A stretch of 64,000 nucleotides of DNA from Pseudomonas fluorescens (GTDB lineage: Bacteria; Pseudomonadota; Gammaproteobacteria; Pseudomonadales; Pseudomonadaceae): contig NZ_CABVHU010000002.1 in NCBI RefSeq assembly GCF_902497855.1, positions 1-64,000 of the forward strand, in the 5' to 3' direction. The stretch's first letter is position 1. Every line of letters begins with the position of its first letter. The notes under the pieces are model-generated. The model was not told the DNA's origin. It worked only from the letters and a program-made list of their open reading frames with translations, and made no database searches. A program made the position numbers and the translations under genes. Positions 1-10,078 of this stretch are shown here, in pieces.

Positions 1-52
1 GGGAACAGGCTGGTCTGGCTGCGGGACTGTCCTTGGATGTAGGCCATGACGA

Positions 53-90
53 AAAATGCTCCGTATCTTTCGATACGGAGCATTTTCTTT
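53..90 (-). terminator. Rho-independent terminator after glnA
   Basis: A perfect 15-bp stem (53-67 with 72-86) closes on the loop tttc. It is flanked by A residues on the left and T residues on the right, so it could work in both directions. It lies about 85 bp past the glnA stop codon and is the natural end of that transcript. Nothing else is recognisable in bases 1-52 or 91-174. Confidence 0.75.
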
Positions 91-174
91 GAGTGCCGCG
101 CAGATTGCTAGGTTTTCACACAGTCTGCGAAGGAGGCCTCTTTTTGTCACGCCGCGTGCAGCAGCGCTACCGGA

Positions 175-1581
175 TCAGCAGCTGTAGTACAGCTCGTATT
201 CCAGTGGGTGTACGAAGGTACGTACCTTGATTTCTTCTTCGCTTTTCAGGGCGATGTACGTGTCGATGAAGTCGTCGCTGAAAACGCCGCCTTTGGTCAG
301 GAACGCACGACCTTTGTCCAGCTCTTCCAGGGCTTCTTTCAGGCTGCCGCAAACTTGTGGGATCTCTTTCGCCTCTTCAGGCGGCAGGTCGTACAGGTTT
401 TTGTCAGCTGCGTCGCCAGGGTGGATCTTGTTCTGGATGCCGTCCAGGCCAGCCATCATCAGGGCTGCGAAAGCCAGGTAAGGGTTGGCGGCCGGGTCCG
501 GGAAGCGCGCTTCGATACGGCGACCCTTGGGGCTGTTCACGTAAGGAATGCGGATCGAGGCGGAGCGGTTGCGTGCCGAGTAGGCCAGCATGACCGGTGC
601 TTCGAAACCTGGGACCAGACGCTTGTAGGAGTTGGTCGACGGGTTGGTGAAGCCGTTCAGGGCTTTACCGTGCTTGATGATACCGCCGATGAAGTACAGG
701 GCGGTGTCGGACAGGCCGGCATAACCTTCGCCGGCGAAGGTGTTCTTGCCGTCTTTGGAAATCGATACGTGAACGTGCATGCCCGAACCGTTATCGCCGT
801 ACAGCGGCTTAGGCATGAAGGTCGCGGTGCGGCCATAGGCATCGGCAACGTTGTGCACGCAGTATTTCAGGGTCTGAACTTCGTCAGCCTTGGCGACCAG
901 GGTGTTGAACTTCACACCGATTTCGTTCTGGCCGGCAGTCGCCACTTCGTGGTGGTGAACTTCGACGGTCTGGCCCATTTCTTCCAGTGCGTTGCACATG
1001 GAGGTACGGATTTCATGGTCGAAGTCGAACGGTGGAACAGGGAAGTAGCCGCCTTTCACGCCTGGACGGTGGCCTTTGTTGCCGCCTTCCACGTCCTGGT
1101 CGGACATCCACGAGCCTTGCTCGGAGAAGATTTTGAACATGGAGCCGGAGATGTCGGATTTGAACTTCACCGAGTCGAAAATGAAGAACTCAGGCTCCGG
1201 ACCGAAGAAAGCGGTGTCGCCGATACCGGTGGACTTGAGGTATTCCTCGGCACGGCGGGCGATGGCGCGTGGGTCGCGGTCATAGCCTTGCATGGTCGAA
1301 GGTTCGATGATGTCGCAGACCAGGATCAGGGTCGGTTCTTCAGTGAACGGATCGAGTACGGCAGTGCTGTCGTCCGGCAGCAGGATCATGTCGGAGGCTT
1401 CGATGCCTTTCCAGCCAGCGATGGAGGATCCGTCGAACATCTTGCCGACTTCGAAAAAGTCGTCATCCAGCGCATCGCGAGCCGGCATGGTCACGTGATG
1501 CTGAGTGCCTTTGGTATCCGTGAAGCGCAGATCAATCCACTTGACGTCATGATCTTTGATGAGTTGAACCGACTTCGACAT
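175..1581 (-). CDS. glnA: Glutamine synthetase, type I
   Basis: Cytoplasmic enzyme that makes glutamine from glutamate, ammonia and ATP; it forms a dodecamer and is the main ammonia-assimilation step. The 468-residue length is the usual size for GSI. Visible motifs are the N-terminal [13 protein letters not shown], the metal/ATP-site stretch NGSGMHVH, the glutamate-site stretch [17 protein letters not shown], and [15 protein letters not shown], whose Tyr is the adenylylation site in the GSI-beta family. I start at MSKSVQ because GGAGGA lies just upstream; an in-frame extension to 1770 would run through the promoter. The sigma-54 promoter upstream fits control by nitrogen status through NtrC. 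Confidence 0.98.
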   Translation of the reverse strand: MSKSVQLIKDHDVKWIDLRFTDTKGTQHHVTMPARDALDDDFFEVGKMFDGSSIAGWKGIEASDMILLPDDSTAVLDPFTEEPTLILVCDIIEPSTMQGYDRDPRAIARRAEEYLKSTGIGDTAFFGPEPEFFIFDSVKFKSDISGSMFKIFSEQGSWMSDQDVEGGNKGHRPGVKGGYFPVPPFDFDHEIRTSMCNALEEMGQTVEVHHHEVATAGQNEIGVKFNTLVAKADEVQTLKYCVHNVADAYGRTATFMPKPLYGDNGSGMHVHVSISKDGKNTFAGEGYAGLSDTALYFIGGIIKHGKALNGFTNPSTNSYKRLVPGFEAPVMLAYSARNRSASIRIPYVNSPKGRRIEARFPDPAANPYLAFAALMMAGLDGIQNKIHPGDAADKNLYDLPPEEAKEIPQVCGSLKEALEELDKGRAFLTKGGVFSDDFIDTYIALKSEEEIKVRTFVHPLEYELYYSC

Positions 1582-1682
1582 AGTGTCCTCCGGGTGGATT
1601 CGGGCTTGGGTAGTGGATGGCCCTTGGAATGTGGGTGATGCCGGCGCGAATACTCTGCCAAGGCAACCTGCCTCACAAGGGA

Positions 1683-1697
1683 GCAAATTGCATGCCA
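1683..1697 (-). promoter_or_regulatory. Sigma-54 promoter of glnA
   Basis: On the minus strand the sequence reads TGGCAT-N5-TTGC, a near-perfect -24/-12 element (consensus TGGCAC-N5-TTGC) with correct GG-N10-GC spacing, about 100 bp before the glnA start. Two GGTGC half-sites (1741-1745 and 1812-1816) lie upstream where NtrC would bind, but neither forms a full palindrome. The 332-bp gap 1582-1913 otherwise holds only this promoter and the thiI promoter. Confidence 0.8.
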
Positions 1698-1865
1698 GTG
1701 CCCCATCATGGTTTTTTTGCCCCAATATCACGCTTATAAAGGTGCAATCCGTCATAAAGAGCAAATTCACGCCCTGTTATGTGGCGTGCAATTCAACAAA
1801 CGACCTGTTTTGGTGCGCGACAAACCTTCTGCACATTAACTGGTTAAACCTTGAGCAATTTCCGC

Positions 1866-1871
1866 TATAAT
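1866..1871 (+). promoter_or_regulatory. -10 box upstream of thiI
   Basis: A perfect TATAAT lies 42 bp before the thiI start codon. No good -35 hexamer stands at 16-18 bp, so the assignment rests on the -10 alone. Confidence 0.4.
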
Positions 1872-1913
1872 CCGCGCCCCCCTTTTTCGGCTGGCCCAGC
1901 GCGCGCTGTTTTC

Positions 1914-3368
1914 ATGAAACTAATCGTAAAAGTCTTTCCCGAGATCACCATCAAGAGCCGCCCGGTACGGATGCGTTTCATCCGCCAGTTGGCCAAAAAC
2001 ATCCGTACCGTGCTCCGCGACCTGGACCCGGCCGTGGTGGTGAACGGTGTGTGGGACAATCTCGAGCTTGAAACCCGCGTCAGCGAGCCCAAGGCCCTGA
2101 AAGAGATGACCGAGCGCCTGAGCTGCATGCCGGGTATCGCGCATTTCCTGCAGGTCGATGAATATCCGTTGGGCGACTTCGACGACATCGTCGCCAAGTG
2201 CAAGCAGCACTTCGGTGAAGCATTGGCCGGGAAGATCTTTTCGGTGCGCTGCAAGCGTGCCGGCAAGCATGAATTCAGCTCGATGGACGTCGAGAAATAC
2301 GTCGGCAGCCAACTGCGTCGTCAGTGCGGCGCCGCCGGAATCTCGCTGAAAGAGCCGGAAATCGAAGTTCGCATCGAAATTCGCGACAAACGGTTGTTCG
2401 TGATCCACAACCAGCACAACAGCATCGGTGGTTATCCGCTGGGAGCCCTGGAACAGACGCTTGTACTGATGTCCGGCGGCTTCGATTCCACCGTTGCGGC
2501 CTACCAGATCATGCGCCGCGGCCTGATGAGCCATTTCTGCTTCTTCAATCTGGGCGGAAGGGCCCATGAGCTGGGCGTCATGGAAGTCGCGCATTTCATC
2601 TGGAAGAAGTACGGCAGCTCCCAACGCGTGTTATTTGTCAGTGTGCCGTTCGAGGAAGTACTGGGAGAAATTCTCGGGAAAGTCGATAACAGTCATATGG
2701 GTGTAGTTTTGAAGCGTATGATGTTGCGCGCGGCTTCCCGTATTGCCGATCGGCTGGAGATCGAAGCGCTGGTCACCGGCGAAGCGATTTCCCAGGTGTC
2801 GAGCCAGACGCTGCCGAACCTGTCCGTGATCGACTGCGTGACCGACAAGCTGGTCTTGCGTCCGCTGATCGCCAGTCACAAGCAGGACATCATCGACCTG
2901 GCCAACGAAATCGGTACCGCCGACTTCGCCAAGCACATGCCGGAATACTGCGGGGTCATCTCGGTGAACCCCAAGACCCACGCCAAGCGTCCGCGCGTGG
3001 AGCATGAAGAGAAAGAATTCGACATGGCGGTGCTCGAGCGTGCGCTCGAGAACGCCAAGCTGGTACCGATCGATCGCGTGATCGACGAATTGGGCCAGGA
3101 CTTGCAGATCGAAGAAGTCAGCGAAGCACTGGCGGGCCAGATCATCATCGACATCCGTCACCCGGATACCGCTGAAGACGAGCCGCTGGAACTCCCTGGC
3201 ATTGAGGTACAGACGATGCCGTTTTATGCATTGAACGCTCGTTTCAAGGAACTGGACCCTACTCGCCAGTACCTGCTGTATTGCGACAAAGGCGTGATGA
3301 GTCGCCTGCATGCCCACCATTTGCTCAGTGAGGGGCATGCCAATGTGCGCGTTTATCGACCGAGCTAA
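1914..3368 (+). CDS. thiI: tRNA 4-thiouridine synthase / thiamine sulfur carrier ThiI
   Basis: Transfers sulfur to U8 of tRNA and, in the enterobacterial family, to ThiS for thiazole synthesis. The 484-residue protein has the expected order: N-terminal ferredoxin-like and THUMP region (about 60-165), PP-loop ATP pyrophosphatase with SGGFDST (187-193), and a C-terminal rhodanese domain. Both functional cysteines known from E. coli ThiI are present, in PEYCGVIS (C346) and [10 protein letters not shown] (C456). The ATG at 1914 matches the family start [10 protein letters not shown]; an in-frame extension to 1851 would cross the -10 box. It is divergent from glnA and followed by typA, as in other pseudomonads. 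Confidence 0.97.
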   Translation: MKLIVKVFPEITIKSRPVRMRFIRQLAKNIRTVLRDLDPAVVVNGVWDNLELETRVSEPKALKEMTERLSCMPGIAHFLQVDEYPLGDFDDIVAKCKQHFGEALAGKIFSVRCKRAGKHEFSSMDVEKYVGSQLRRQCGAAGISLKEPEIEVRIEIRDKRLFVIHNQHNSIGGYPLGALEQTLVLMSGGFDSTVAAYQIMRRGLMSHFCFFNLGGRAHELGVMEVAHFIWKKYGSSQRVLFVSVPFEEVLGEILGKVDNSHMGVVLKRMMLRAASRIADRLEIEALVTGEAISQVSSQTLPNLSVIDCVTDKLVLRPLIASHKQDIIDLANEIGTADFAKHMPEYCGVISVNPKTHAKRPRVEHEEKEFDMAVLERALENAKLVPIDRVIDELGQDLQIEEVSEALAGQIIIDIRHPDTAEDEPLELPGIEVQTMPFYALNARFKELDPTRQYLLYCDKGVMSRLHAHHLLSEGHANVRVYRPS

Positions 3369-3508
3369 GAGCCCGGGGCTGTTTGCCTGTGGCCTGCGTC
3401 ACCGGCCCCCCGACGCCGCCGTCAAGCTGTAACGGCAAGGCCTGACTCTACTGTTAAATCGCTGCCAAGACTTGTCAGCACACCGAATCCTCTGATCGAG
3501 ATACACAA

Positions 3509-5329
3509 GTGATCGAAAATCTACGCAACATCGCCATCATTGCTCACGTTGACCATGGTAAAACCACCCTGGTAGACAAACTCTTGCGTCAATCCGGCAC
3601 CCTGGAGCGCAACGAGCTCAACGACGAGCGCGTGATGGACTCCAACGACCAGGAGAAAGAGCGCGGTATTACCATTCTGGCGAAAAACACCGCCATCAAC
3701 TGGAACGGCTACCACATCAACATCGTGGACACCCCGGGCCACGCCGACTTCGGCGGCGAAGTTGAACGCGTAATGTCGATGGTCGACTCCGTTCTGCTGC
3801 TGGTTGACGCTCAAGACGGCCCTATGCCGCAAACCCGTTTCGTGACCAAGAAGGCTTTCGAAGCCGGCCTGCGTCCAATCGTGGTGATCAACAAGGTCGA
3901 CCGTCCAGGCGCGCGTCCGGACTGGGTTCTGGATCAGATCTTCGACCTGTTCGACAACCTGGGTGCTACCGAAGAACAGCTGGACTTCAAAGTCGTCTAC
4001 GCCTCGGCCCTGAACGGCATTGCCGGTCTGGAACACACCGACATGGCTGAAGACATGACCCCGCTGTACCAGTCGATCGTCGACAACGTACCAGCACCGA
4101 AAGTTGACCGTGACGGTCCGTTCCAGATGCAAATCTCGGCACTGGACTACAACAGCTTCCTGGGCATCATCGGCGTTGGCCGTATCGCTCGTGGTCGCGT
4201 CAAGCCGAACACCCAGGTTGTTGCGATCGATGCCGACGGCAAGCGCCGTAACGGCCGTATCCTGAAGCTGATGGGTCACCACGGTCTGCACCGTGTAGAC
4301 GTTGAAGAAGCAGCTGCCGGCGACATCGTCTGCATCAGCGGCTTCGACCAGCTGTTCATCTCCGACACTCTGTGCGACCCACTGAACGTCGAAGCGATGA
4401 AGCCGCTGACCGTTGACGAACCAACCGTTTCGATGACCTTCCAGGTTAACGACTCGCCGTTCTGCGGCCGTGAAGGCAAGTTCGTCACCAGCCGTAACAT
4501 CAAGGAACGTCTGGACAAGGAACTGCTCTACAACGTTGCCCTGCGCGTTGAAGAAGGCGACACCGCCGACAAGTTCAAAGTCTCCGGCCGTGGTGAGCTG
4601 CACCTCTCGGTACTGATCGAAACCATGCGTCGCGAAGGCTTCGAAATGGGTGTAGGTCGTCCGGAAGTGATCATCCGCATGGTTGACGGCGTCAAGCACG
4701 AACCGTACGAAAACGTGACTATCGACCTGCCAGAAGAATCGCAAGGTTCGATCATGGAACAGATCGGTATCCGTAAAGGCGACCTGACCAACATGGTTCC
4801 GGATGGCAAGGGCCGTGTGCGCCTTGAGTACAACATCCCGGCTCGTGGCTTGATCGGTTTCCGTAACGAGTTCCTGACCCTGACCTCCGGTGCAGGCATC
4901 CTGACCTCGATCTTCGACCGTTACGACGTGATGAAGTCCGGCGACATGTCCGGCCGCCAGAACGGCGTGCTGGTTTCGGTTGCTACCGGTAAGGCTCTGA
5001 CTTACTCGCTGGAAACCCTGCAAGCTCGCGGCAAACTGTTCCTGGGTCACGGCGAAGACGTGTACGAAGGTCAAATCGTCGGCATCAACAGCCGCGACAA
5101 CGACCTGGGCGTCAACCCAACCAAAGGCAAGAAGCTCGACAACATGCGTGCTTCGGGTAAAGACGAAACCATCGCTCTGGTTCCGCCTATCCGCTTCACT
5201 CTGGAACAAGCGCTTGAGTTCGTGCAAGAAGACGAACTGTGCGAAGTGACTCCTAAGTCCATCCGTCTTCGCAAGAAGATCCTGGGCGAAAGCGAGCGTA
5301 CCCGCGCTGCCAAGAAGTCCGGTAACTAA
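3509..5329 (+). CDS. typA: Ribosome-associated translational GTPase TypA/BipA
   Basis: Translational GTPase of the EF-G family; BipA assists 50S assembly and stress adaptation, especially in the cold. The 606-residue length is typical. The G1 motif [10 protein letters not shown] starts at residue 12; the G3 motif [12 protein letters not shown] and G4 [11 protein letters not shown] follow, then EF-G-like beta-barrel and alpha/beta domains and the BipA-specific C-terminus (ending KKSGN). Translation starts at a GTG with only a weak purine-rich site before it. A strong terminator follows, and the next gene is convergent. Confidence 0.97.
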   Translation: MIENLRNIAIIAHVDHGKTTLVDKLLRQSGTLERNELNDERVMDSNDQEKERGITILAKNTAINWNGYHINIVDTPGHADFGGEVERVMSMVDSVLLLVDAQDGPMPQTRFVTKKAFEAGLRPIVVINKVDRPGARPDWVLDQIFDLFDNLGATEEQLDFKVVYASALNGIAGLEHTDMAEDMTPLYQSIVDNVPAPKVDRDGPFQMQISALDYNSFLGIIGVGRIARGRVKPNTQVVAIDADGKRRNGRILKLMGHHGLHRVDVEEAAAGDIVCISGFDQLFISDTLCDPLNVEAMKPLTVDEPTVSMTFQVNDSPFCGREGKFVTSRNIKERLDKELLYNVALRVEEGDTADKFKVSGRGELHLSVLIETMRREGFEMGVGRPEVIIRMVDGVKHEPYENVTIDLPEESQGSIMEQIGIRKGDLTNMVPDGKGRVRLEYNIPARGLIGFRNEFLTLTSGAGILTSIFDRYDVMKSGDMSGRQNGVLVSVATGKALTYSLETLQARGKLFLGHGEDVYEGQIVGINSRDNDLGVNPTKGKKLDNMRASGKDETIALVPPIRFTLEQALEFVQEDELCEVTPKSIRLRKKILGESERTRAAKKSGN

Positions 5330-5354
5330 GTCATTTAGTTAGCTGACAAAAAAC

Positions 5355-5386
5355 GCCCCCGGTCGAAAGACCGGGGGCTTTTTTTT
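5355..5386. terminator. Bidirectional terminator between typA and the RND pump gene
   Basis: Ten-bp GC-rich stem (5355-5364 with 5369-5378) with a GAAA tetraloop, an 8-T run on the right and an A run on the left. It separates two converging transcripts. Confidence 0.9.
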
Positions 5387-5421
5387 GTCCGCCACTTGAT
5401 GTTCGATGGCGTTACTCGACT

Positions 5422-8400
5422 TCAATTGACTTCGCAGACCTGCCGGTGCTTGTCTCCATGGAACAGGCGGTCAAGTGCCAGGAACACCACTGGAGTGGTC
5501 AGCATGGTCAGTATCTGGCTGAGCATCAAGCCGCCCACGATAACCACCCCTAGTGGTTCGCGCAGCTCCGCGCCAGTCCCGAACGCGAGCATCAAGGGCA
5601 CGGCACCGAACAGGGCCGCCAGGGTTGTCATCAGAATAGGGCGAAAGCGCGCCAGGCACGCTTGATGGATCGCTTCCCGTGCCGACAGGTTGTGCTCGCG
5701 TTGGGCCTGCAAGGCGAAGTCGATCAGCAGGATGCCGTTTTTCTTGACCAGGCCGAGCAGCAGAATCAAGCCGATCAGGGCCATTATCGAAAAATCCAGC
5801 TGCCACATCCACAGCAGCACAATTGCGCCGATACCCGCCGAGGGCAGTGTGGAAAGGATGGTGAGCGGATGCACAAGGCTTTCATAGAGCACGCCGAGAA
5901 TGATGTAGACGGCAACCAGCGCAGCGAGAATCAGAAACGGTTGACTGGCCAGCGATGACTGGAACGCCTGAGCGGTACCCTGGAACGTACCGTTCACCGA
6001 TGCCGGCATGCCGATCTCCAGTTCGATGTTCTGAAGGACGGTCACTGCCTGACCCAAGGCGACCCCGGGGGCTAGATTGAACGACAGATTGGCCGCCGGC
6101 AGCATGCCGTTGTGGTTGATCACCACCGGGCCGCTCGTGGGCGGCTCTATCCGGGTAAACGCAAGCAATGGAACCATCTGACCGGTCAGTGGCGAACGTA
6201 AATGGAAATAGCTCAGGCTTTCGGTATTGCCACGTTGTGCTGTGCTTAGTTCAAGTATCACCTTGTATTGATTGGCTTCGGTTTGATACTCGCTGATTTG
6301 TCGTTGGCCGAATGCGTCATAAAGCGCGTTGTCCAGGTCGTGCGCCGTGAAGCCATAGCGAGCAGCTTCGTCCCGATCGAGGGTGATTCGCGTGATGTTG
6401 GCATCCAGTTGCAAGTCGTGAGAAACATCACTGAACAATGGATTTGCTCGCAGGCGGTCGGTCAGGTTGGTGGCCCAGGTCGCCAGTTCGTCGCTGCTTT
6501 GCGCCAGAAGGACATATTGATATTGAGCCCTTGGCTGGCCGGCGCTGAGGTTGATGTCTTGAACCGCGCGCAGGGATACCTGGATGCCGGTTACCTTCGC
6601 GAGCTGGGGACGTAGCCGGTCGATGACTTGGCTGATGGTCTCGTCACGTTCACCGGGGGCGCTCAATATCAGCCACACCCGACCATTTCCAATCGAGTCG
6701 GTCATGTTGCCACCGACGGCGTGGTTGTAGCTGATAACGGCTGGGTCCTTGCTGAATATCGCCTCCAGCTGCTTGTGTTTGGCGACCATCTCCTCATAGG
6801 AAATATCGGCAGATGCCCGGGTGAACCCCATGATGAAGGCTGTGTCCTGCAAGGGGAAAAAGCCCTTGGGGATCATGACGAAGCTGGCAACGCTGAGTAG
6901 CACGCTCGCCAGGAACACGCCCAACACGCAGCGCTGGTGTCCGAGTGCCCAGACCAGAACGCGATCATAGGCCCCGATCAGCCGGCTGAAGACGCCTTTG
7001 TCGGGTTGTACGTGTTGCGTTGGCGCCTTCATGAACAGCGAAGCCAGTGTGGGCGCAAGGGTCAGGCAGACCAGGACCGAAATGACGAGGGAAGCGACCA
7101 CTGTCAGGGCGAACTCACTGAACAGGCGACCCACTACCCCCTCCATGAACAGCAAGGGAATCAAAGCGGCAATCAGCGAGACGGTGATAGACACCACGGT
7201 AAAGCCGATTTCGCTGACACCTTTGAGTGCGGCCGTGCGCTTATCTTCACCGAGCTCCAGATGGCGATGGATGTTTTCGATCACCACGATTGCATCGTCA
7301 ACGATAAAACCGACAGCGATGACAATGGCCACGAGCGTCAGGTTGTTCAGGCTTAACCCGGCCAGGTACATAACCGCACACGTCGATACGATGGATAAAC
7401 CCAATACCGTGGTGACGATCAGCGTCGCCGACCACTGCCGCAGAAACAGCGCCATCACGCCAATCACCAGGACAATGGCAATGACCAACGTCAGCTGGAC
7501 TTCATGCAATGACGAACGGATGGTGCGGGTGCGATCGTTGAGCACGTCGACCGACACGCCCGCCGGTAAAACCGCCTCAAGGTCCGGCAGGGCTTGCTTG
7601 ATACGATCGGCGGTTGCAACGATGTTAGCCCCCGGCTGACGCCGGATCTGCAGTGACACCCCCGAGTGGCCGTTGGGCCAGCTTTGCACGTAGTCGTCCT
7701 CCGACCCCAGGCTGACACTGGCCAGATCTCGAACCCGGACGGCTGAACCATTGCGATAGGTGACGATGACGTTGTCGTACTCCGTGGGTTCGAACAATTG
7801 GTCATTCACTTCCAGACTGGAAATCCGGTTCTCCCCAAACAGAGCGCCTTTGGGCAAATTGACACTGGCCTGCTGCACCGCTGTACGAATGTCCGCCAGG
7901 GTCACGCCAGCCGCAGCAAGTACCTCCGGCCGCGCCTGGATACGAATCGCCGGGCGGCGTTGGCCGATTACGTTGATCAGACCGACTCCATCAATTTGGT
8001 TCAGTCGGCGCGATAGCACGGTTTCGGCAAGATCGCTGACTTCGATCAGCGACAAGGTATCGGAGTGGACGCTGACGATCAGGACCGGGCTGTCCGCCGG
8101 ATTCACCTTGCTCCACACCGGCAGGCTGGGCATATCGCTGGGCAGGCGGGCCGAGGCGGCATTGATGGCTACCTGCACCTCCTGAGCTGCCGTATCGATG
8201 TTTTTTTCCAGGCCGAACTGCAGCGTCAGCGTCAACCTTCCCAGGGAGCTGGTCGAGGTCATTTCGGTAATGCCGGCAATTGAACTGAATTGCACCTCCA
8301 GGGGAGTCGCTACAGATGAAGCCATGGTCTGGGCGCTGGCGCCCGGTAAGCTGGCCGTGATCTGGATCGTGGGGAAATCCGCCTCGGGGAGTGGCGCGAT

Positions 8401-8508
8401 GGACAGGCGCAGGTAGGCGATGACACCTAGTAGAGCCAGGGCGAAACTCAAAAGAATGGTGCCAACCGGACGGTCCATGCACCAGGCGTAAACACTGCGG
8501 CTGATCAT
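5422..8508 (-). CDS. RND multidrug efflux pump, inner-membrane transporter (MdtB/MdtC/MuxB-like)
   Basis: Proton-driven inner-membrane pump of the HAE1/AcrB superfamily. At 1028 residues it has full family length. It begins with MISRSVYAWCMDRPVGTILL, typical of the MdtBC/MuxBC branch, and TM4 holds VGFIVDDAIVVIENI, whose paired Asp residues form the proton relay. The ATG at 8508 overlaps the adaptor stop codon (TGATG); a TTG one codon earlier is possible. It is translationally coupled to the adaptor gene. There is a single RND subunit, whereas MdtB/MdtC normally work as a heteromeric pair, and no outer-membrane factor is encoded nearby. The substrate cannot be told from sequence. Confidence 0.93.
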   Translation of the reverse strand: MISRSVYAWCMDRPVGTILLSFALALLGVIAYLRLSIAPLPEADFPTIQITASLPGASAQTMASSVATPLEVQFSSIAGITEMTSTSSLGRLTLTLQFGLEKNIDTAAQEVQVAINAASARLPSDMPSLPVWSKVNPADSPVLIVSVHSDTLSLIEVSDLAETVLSRRLNQIDGVGLINVIGQRRPAIRIQARPEVLAAAGVTLADIRTAVQQASVNLPKGALFGENRISSLEVNDQLFEPTEYDNVIVTYRNGSAVRVRDLASVSLGSEDDYVQSWPNGHSGVSLQIRRQPGANIVATADRIKQALPDLEAVLPAGVSVDVLNDRTRTIRSSLHEVQLTLVIAIVLVIGVMALFLRQWSATLIVTTVLGLSIVSTCAVMYLAGLSLNNLTLVAIVIAVGFIVDDAIVVIENIHRHLELGEDKRTAALKGVSEIGFTVVSITVSLIAALIPLLFMEGVVGRLFSEFALTVVASLVISVLVCLTLAPTLASLFMKAPTQHVQPDKGVFSRLIGAYDRVLVWALGHQRCVLGVFLASVLLSVASFVMIPKGFFPLQDTAFIMGFTRASADISYEEMVAKHKQLEAIFSKDPAVISYNHAVGGNMTDSIGNGRVWLILSAPGERDETISQVIDRLRPQLAKVTGIQVSLRAVQDINLSAGQPRAQYQYVLLAQSSDELATWATNLTDRLRANPLFSDVSHDLQLDANITRITLDRDEAARYGFTAHDLDNALYDAFGQRQISEYQTEANQYKVILELSTAQRGNTESLSYFHLRSPLTGQMVPLLAFTRIEPPTSGPVVINHNGMLPAANLSFNLAPGVALGQAVTVLQNIELEIGMPASVNGTFQGTAQAFQSSLASQPFLILAALVAVYIILGVLYESLVHPLTILSTLPSAGIGAIVLLWMWQLDFSIMALIGLILLLGLVKKNGILLIDFALQAQREHNLSAREAIHQACLARFRPILMTTLAALFGAVPLMLAFGTGAELREPLGVVIVGGLMLSQILTMLTTPVVFLALDRLFHGDKHRQVCEVN

Positions 8509-9686
8509 CAAGGCATGCTCCGGCTCGCGATGGAGGTAACCGGCGCGGCAACGGTTTCGAGAATGTTCACCGCCGTGCCGGAGCCAAGGCGCGAATAGCC
8601 ATCAGTGACGACCTGATCGCCGGCCTGGACTCCTTCTATCACGACGATGTCAGCGTCGGAGTACACAACTTCCACTGGCTGCGGGAATGCTTTGCCATCG
8701 CTGATACGCCATACAAAAGTGTTGTTGGCGCCCTGTCGTATCGCCCGTTGCGGTACAACCAGGACATCGCGCAAGGTGCCGACCTGAAGATTGATTACGA
8801 CCGACTGATCCGGCCATAGACGTCCTTGCGAATTGGCGACGGTTCCTTTGACTCGCACCGTCCCGGTCGTCTCGGAAACCCGGTTATCAATCAAATCCAG
8901 CTGTCCCTCGCCCAAAAGTGTTCCGCCGTCACCAGAGTAAACGCGCAAGATCACTGATTTTTTTTCAGCATTGGCCATCGACGCTTGCAGCTGTGGAAGG
9001 CGGGCCTGGGGTAAGGAAATGTCGATGCCTATAGGGTCCAGCTGGACGAGCGAGAACAGCGGCTGCGTATCGCCAGGCCTCACGTAATTGCCGGCGTGGA
9101 GGTTGTGGATCCCGATGCGGCCATCGCCAGGTGCGTGAATCCGGGTATAGGACAGTTGCACCAGAGTGGCCGCCACCGTGGCTTGCTCGCTCTGTAACGT
9201 CGCCTGTAACTGGGCTACCAGGCCGGTTTGTTGATCAAGGGTTTGTGCCGAGATGGCTTGTGTGCTGGCCAGCGCGCGATAGCGCTCAAGGTCGAGTCGT
9301 GCCGAAACCAACTGAGCCTGAGCAACGGCTTGTTGGGCTTTGGCCCGCTCCAGTGCGGCTGTAATGGCGCGATCGTCGATGCGCGCCAGCAGGTCACCTT
9401 TTTTGACGAACTGTCCCTCGCTGACAGGAAACTCCTCTAACAATCCATCCACTTGAGGACGGACATCCACGCTACGTTGCGAGCGTACGTTACCGATGGC
9501 ATTGATAAGAATCGCAACGTCGTGGCGTCCGATCTCGACCGCGGTAACCGGAACGGCCGGAGCGGCCGCCGCGGTGATGGCTGATGCGCCTGGCCATAGC
9601 CAATAGGTCATGCCGCCGACGATGCCCGGAATGCAAAGCGACAAAAAAATTCCGATCAGCGTTCGACGTACTTTGTGGGGGTGCAT
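8508..9686 (-). CDS. RND efflux periplasmic adaptor (membrane fusion protein, MdtA-like)
   Basis: 392-residue periplasmic adaptor that should link the downstream pump to an outer-membrane channel. It has an N-terminal membrane anchor (about residues 10-30), then a barrel-sandwich region around VRPQVDGLLEEFPVSEGQFVKKGD-type sequence near residues 75-100. A long alpha-hairpin (about 105-175), a second lipoyl half with IHAPGDGRIG, and a C-terminal beta-barrel/membrane-proximal part follow. An AAGGGAA ribosome site precedes the ATG. It is the first gene of the two-gene pump operon. Confidence 0.92.
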   Translation of the reverse strand: MHPHKVRRTLIGIFLSLCIPGIVGGMTYWLWPGASAITAAAAPAVPVTAVEIGRHDVAILINAIGNVRSQRSVDVRPQVDGLLEEFPVSEGQFVKKGDLLARIDDRAITAALERAKAQQAVAQAQLVSARLDLERYRALASTQAISAQTLDQQTGLVAQLQATLQSEQATVAATLVQLSYTRIHAPGDGRIGIHNLHAGNYVRPGDTQPLFSLVQLDPIGIDISLPQARLPQLQASMANAEKKSVILRVYSGDGGTLLGEGQLDLIDNRVSETTGTVRVKGTVANSQGRLWPDQSVVINLQVGTLRDVLVVPQRAIRQGANNTFVWRISDGKAFPQPVEVVYSDADIVVIEGVQAGDQVVTDGYSRLGSGTAVNILETVAAPVTSIASRSMP

Positions 9687-9894
9687 GGTGACAAATTCCC
9701 TTTTGGTTTAAGTTTCCACCGGGTAAAGCAATCCTTATAAGTAACCAGGAGTGTTTGAAACAGGGTATGACGAACGAGTTGGTCGCTGACAGGTTTTGCA
9801 TGTTCAGGGTGAGTGGCCCGATCCTGTTTACCATGCATTAAGGAATTGGGCTCTCATGCGCTGCGCGTAGAACTAATTCTTATTGTTGCGTTGC

Positions 9895-9924
9895 TATATA
9901 AGAGATGATGTTTCACCGGGTTAA
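9895..9924 (-). promoter_or_regulatory. Possible sigma-70 promoter for the RND operon
   Basis: On the minus strand TTAACC and TATATA are separated by 18 bp, about 210 bp before the adaptor gene. Both hexamers match only 4 of 6. The 392-bp gap 9687-10078 holds this candidate, the terminator at 9971-10008 and no convincing gene. Confidence 0.3.
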
Positions 9925-9970
9925 CAAGTTGTGTTGCAAGAAACATATTGAGAGAAGTGGCGGGCGTCTG

Positions 9971-10008
9971 AAAAACGCCCCCGATCGTAAGATTGGGTGC
10001 GTTTTTTT
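9971..10008. terminator. Terminator after the calcium-loop protein gene
   Basis: Imperfect GC-rich hairpin (about 9974-9985 with 9991-10001, loop gtaa, one mismatch and one G-T pair), flanked by five A on the left and seven T on the right. Coming from the minus-strand gene at 10079, the A run becomes the U tail. Confidence 0.7.
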
Positions 10009-10078
10009 ATGTCTGGAATTGCATGGCGGGTAGTGTCGCAGCGGAGCCGCGCTTAAGGCCCGGTACGTGATTCTGACG

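Noticed and set aside
208..1638. A 476-codon frame antisense to glnA
   Set aside because: It is the mirror of a highly conserved gene and shows no family features; similar shadows lie opposite typA and glgP.
9860..9895. AT-rich stretch GAACTAATTCTTATTG upstream of the RND operon as a Fur box
   Set aside because: It does not fit the repeated GATAAT pattern of a Fur site in more than a few positions.
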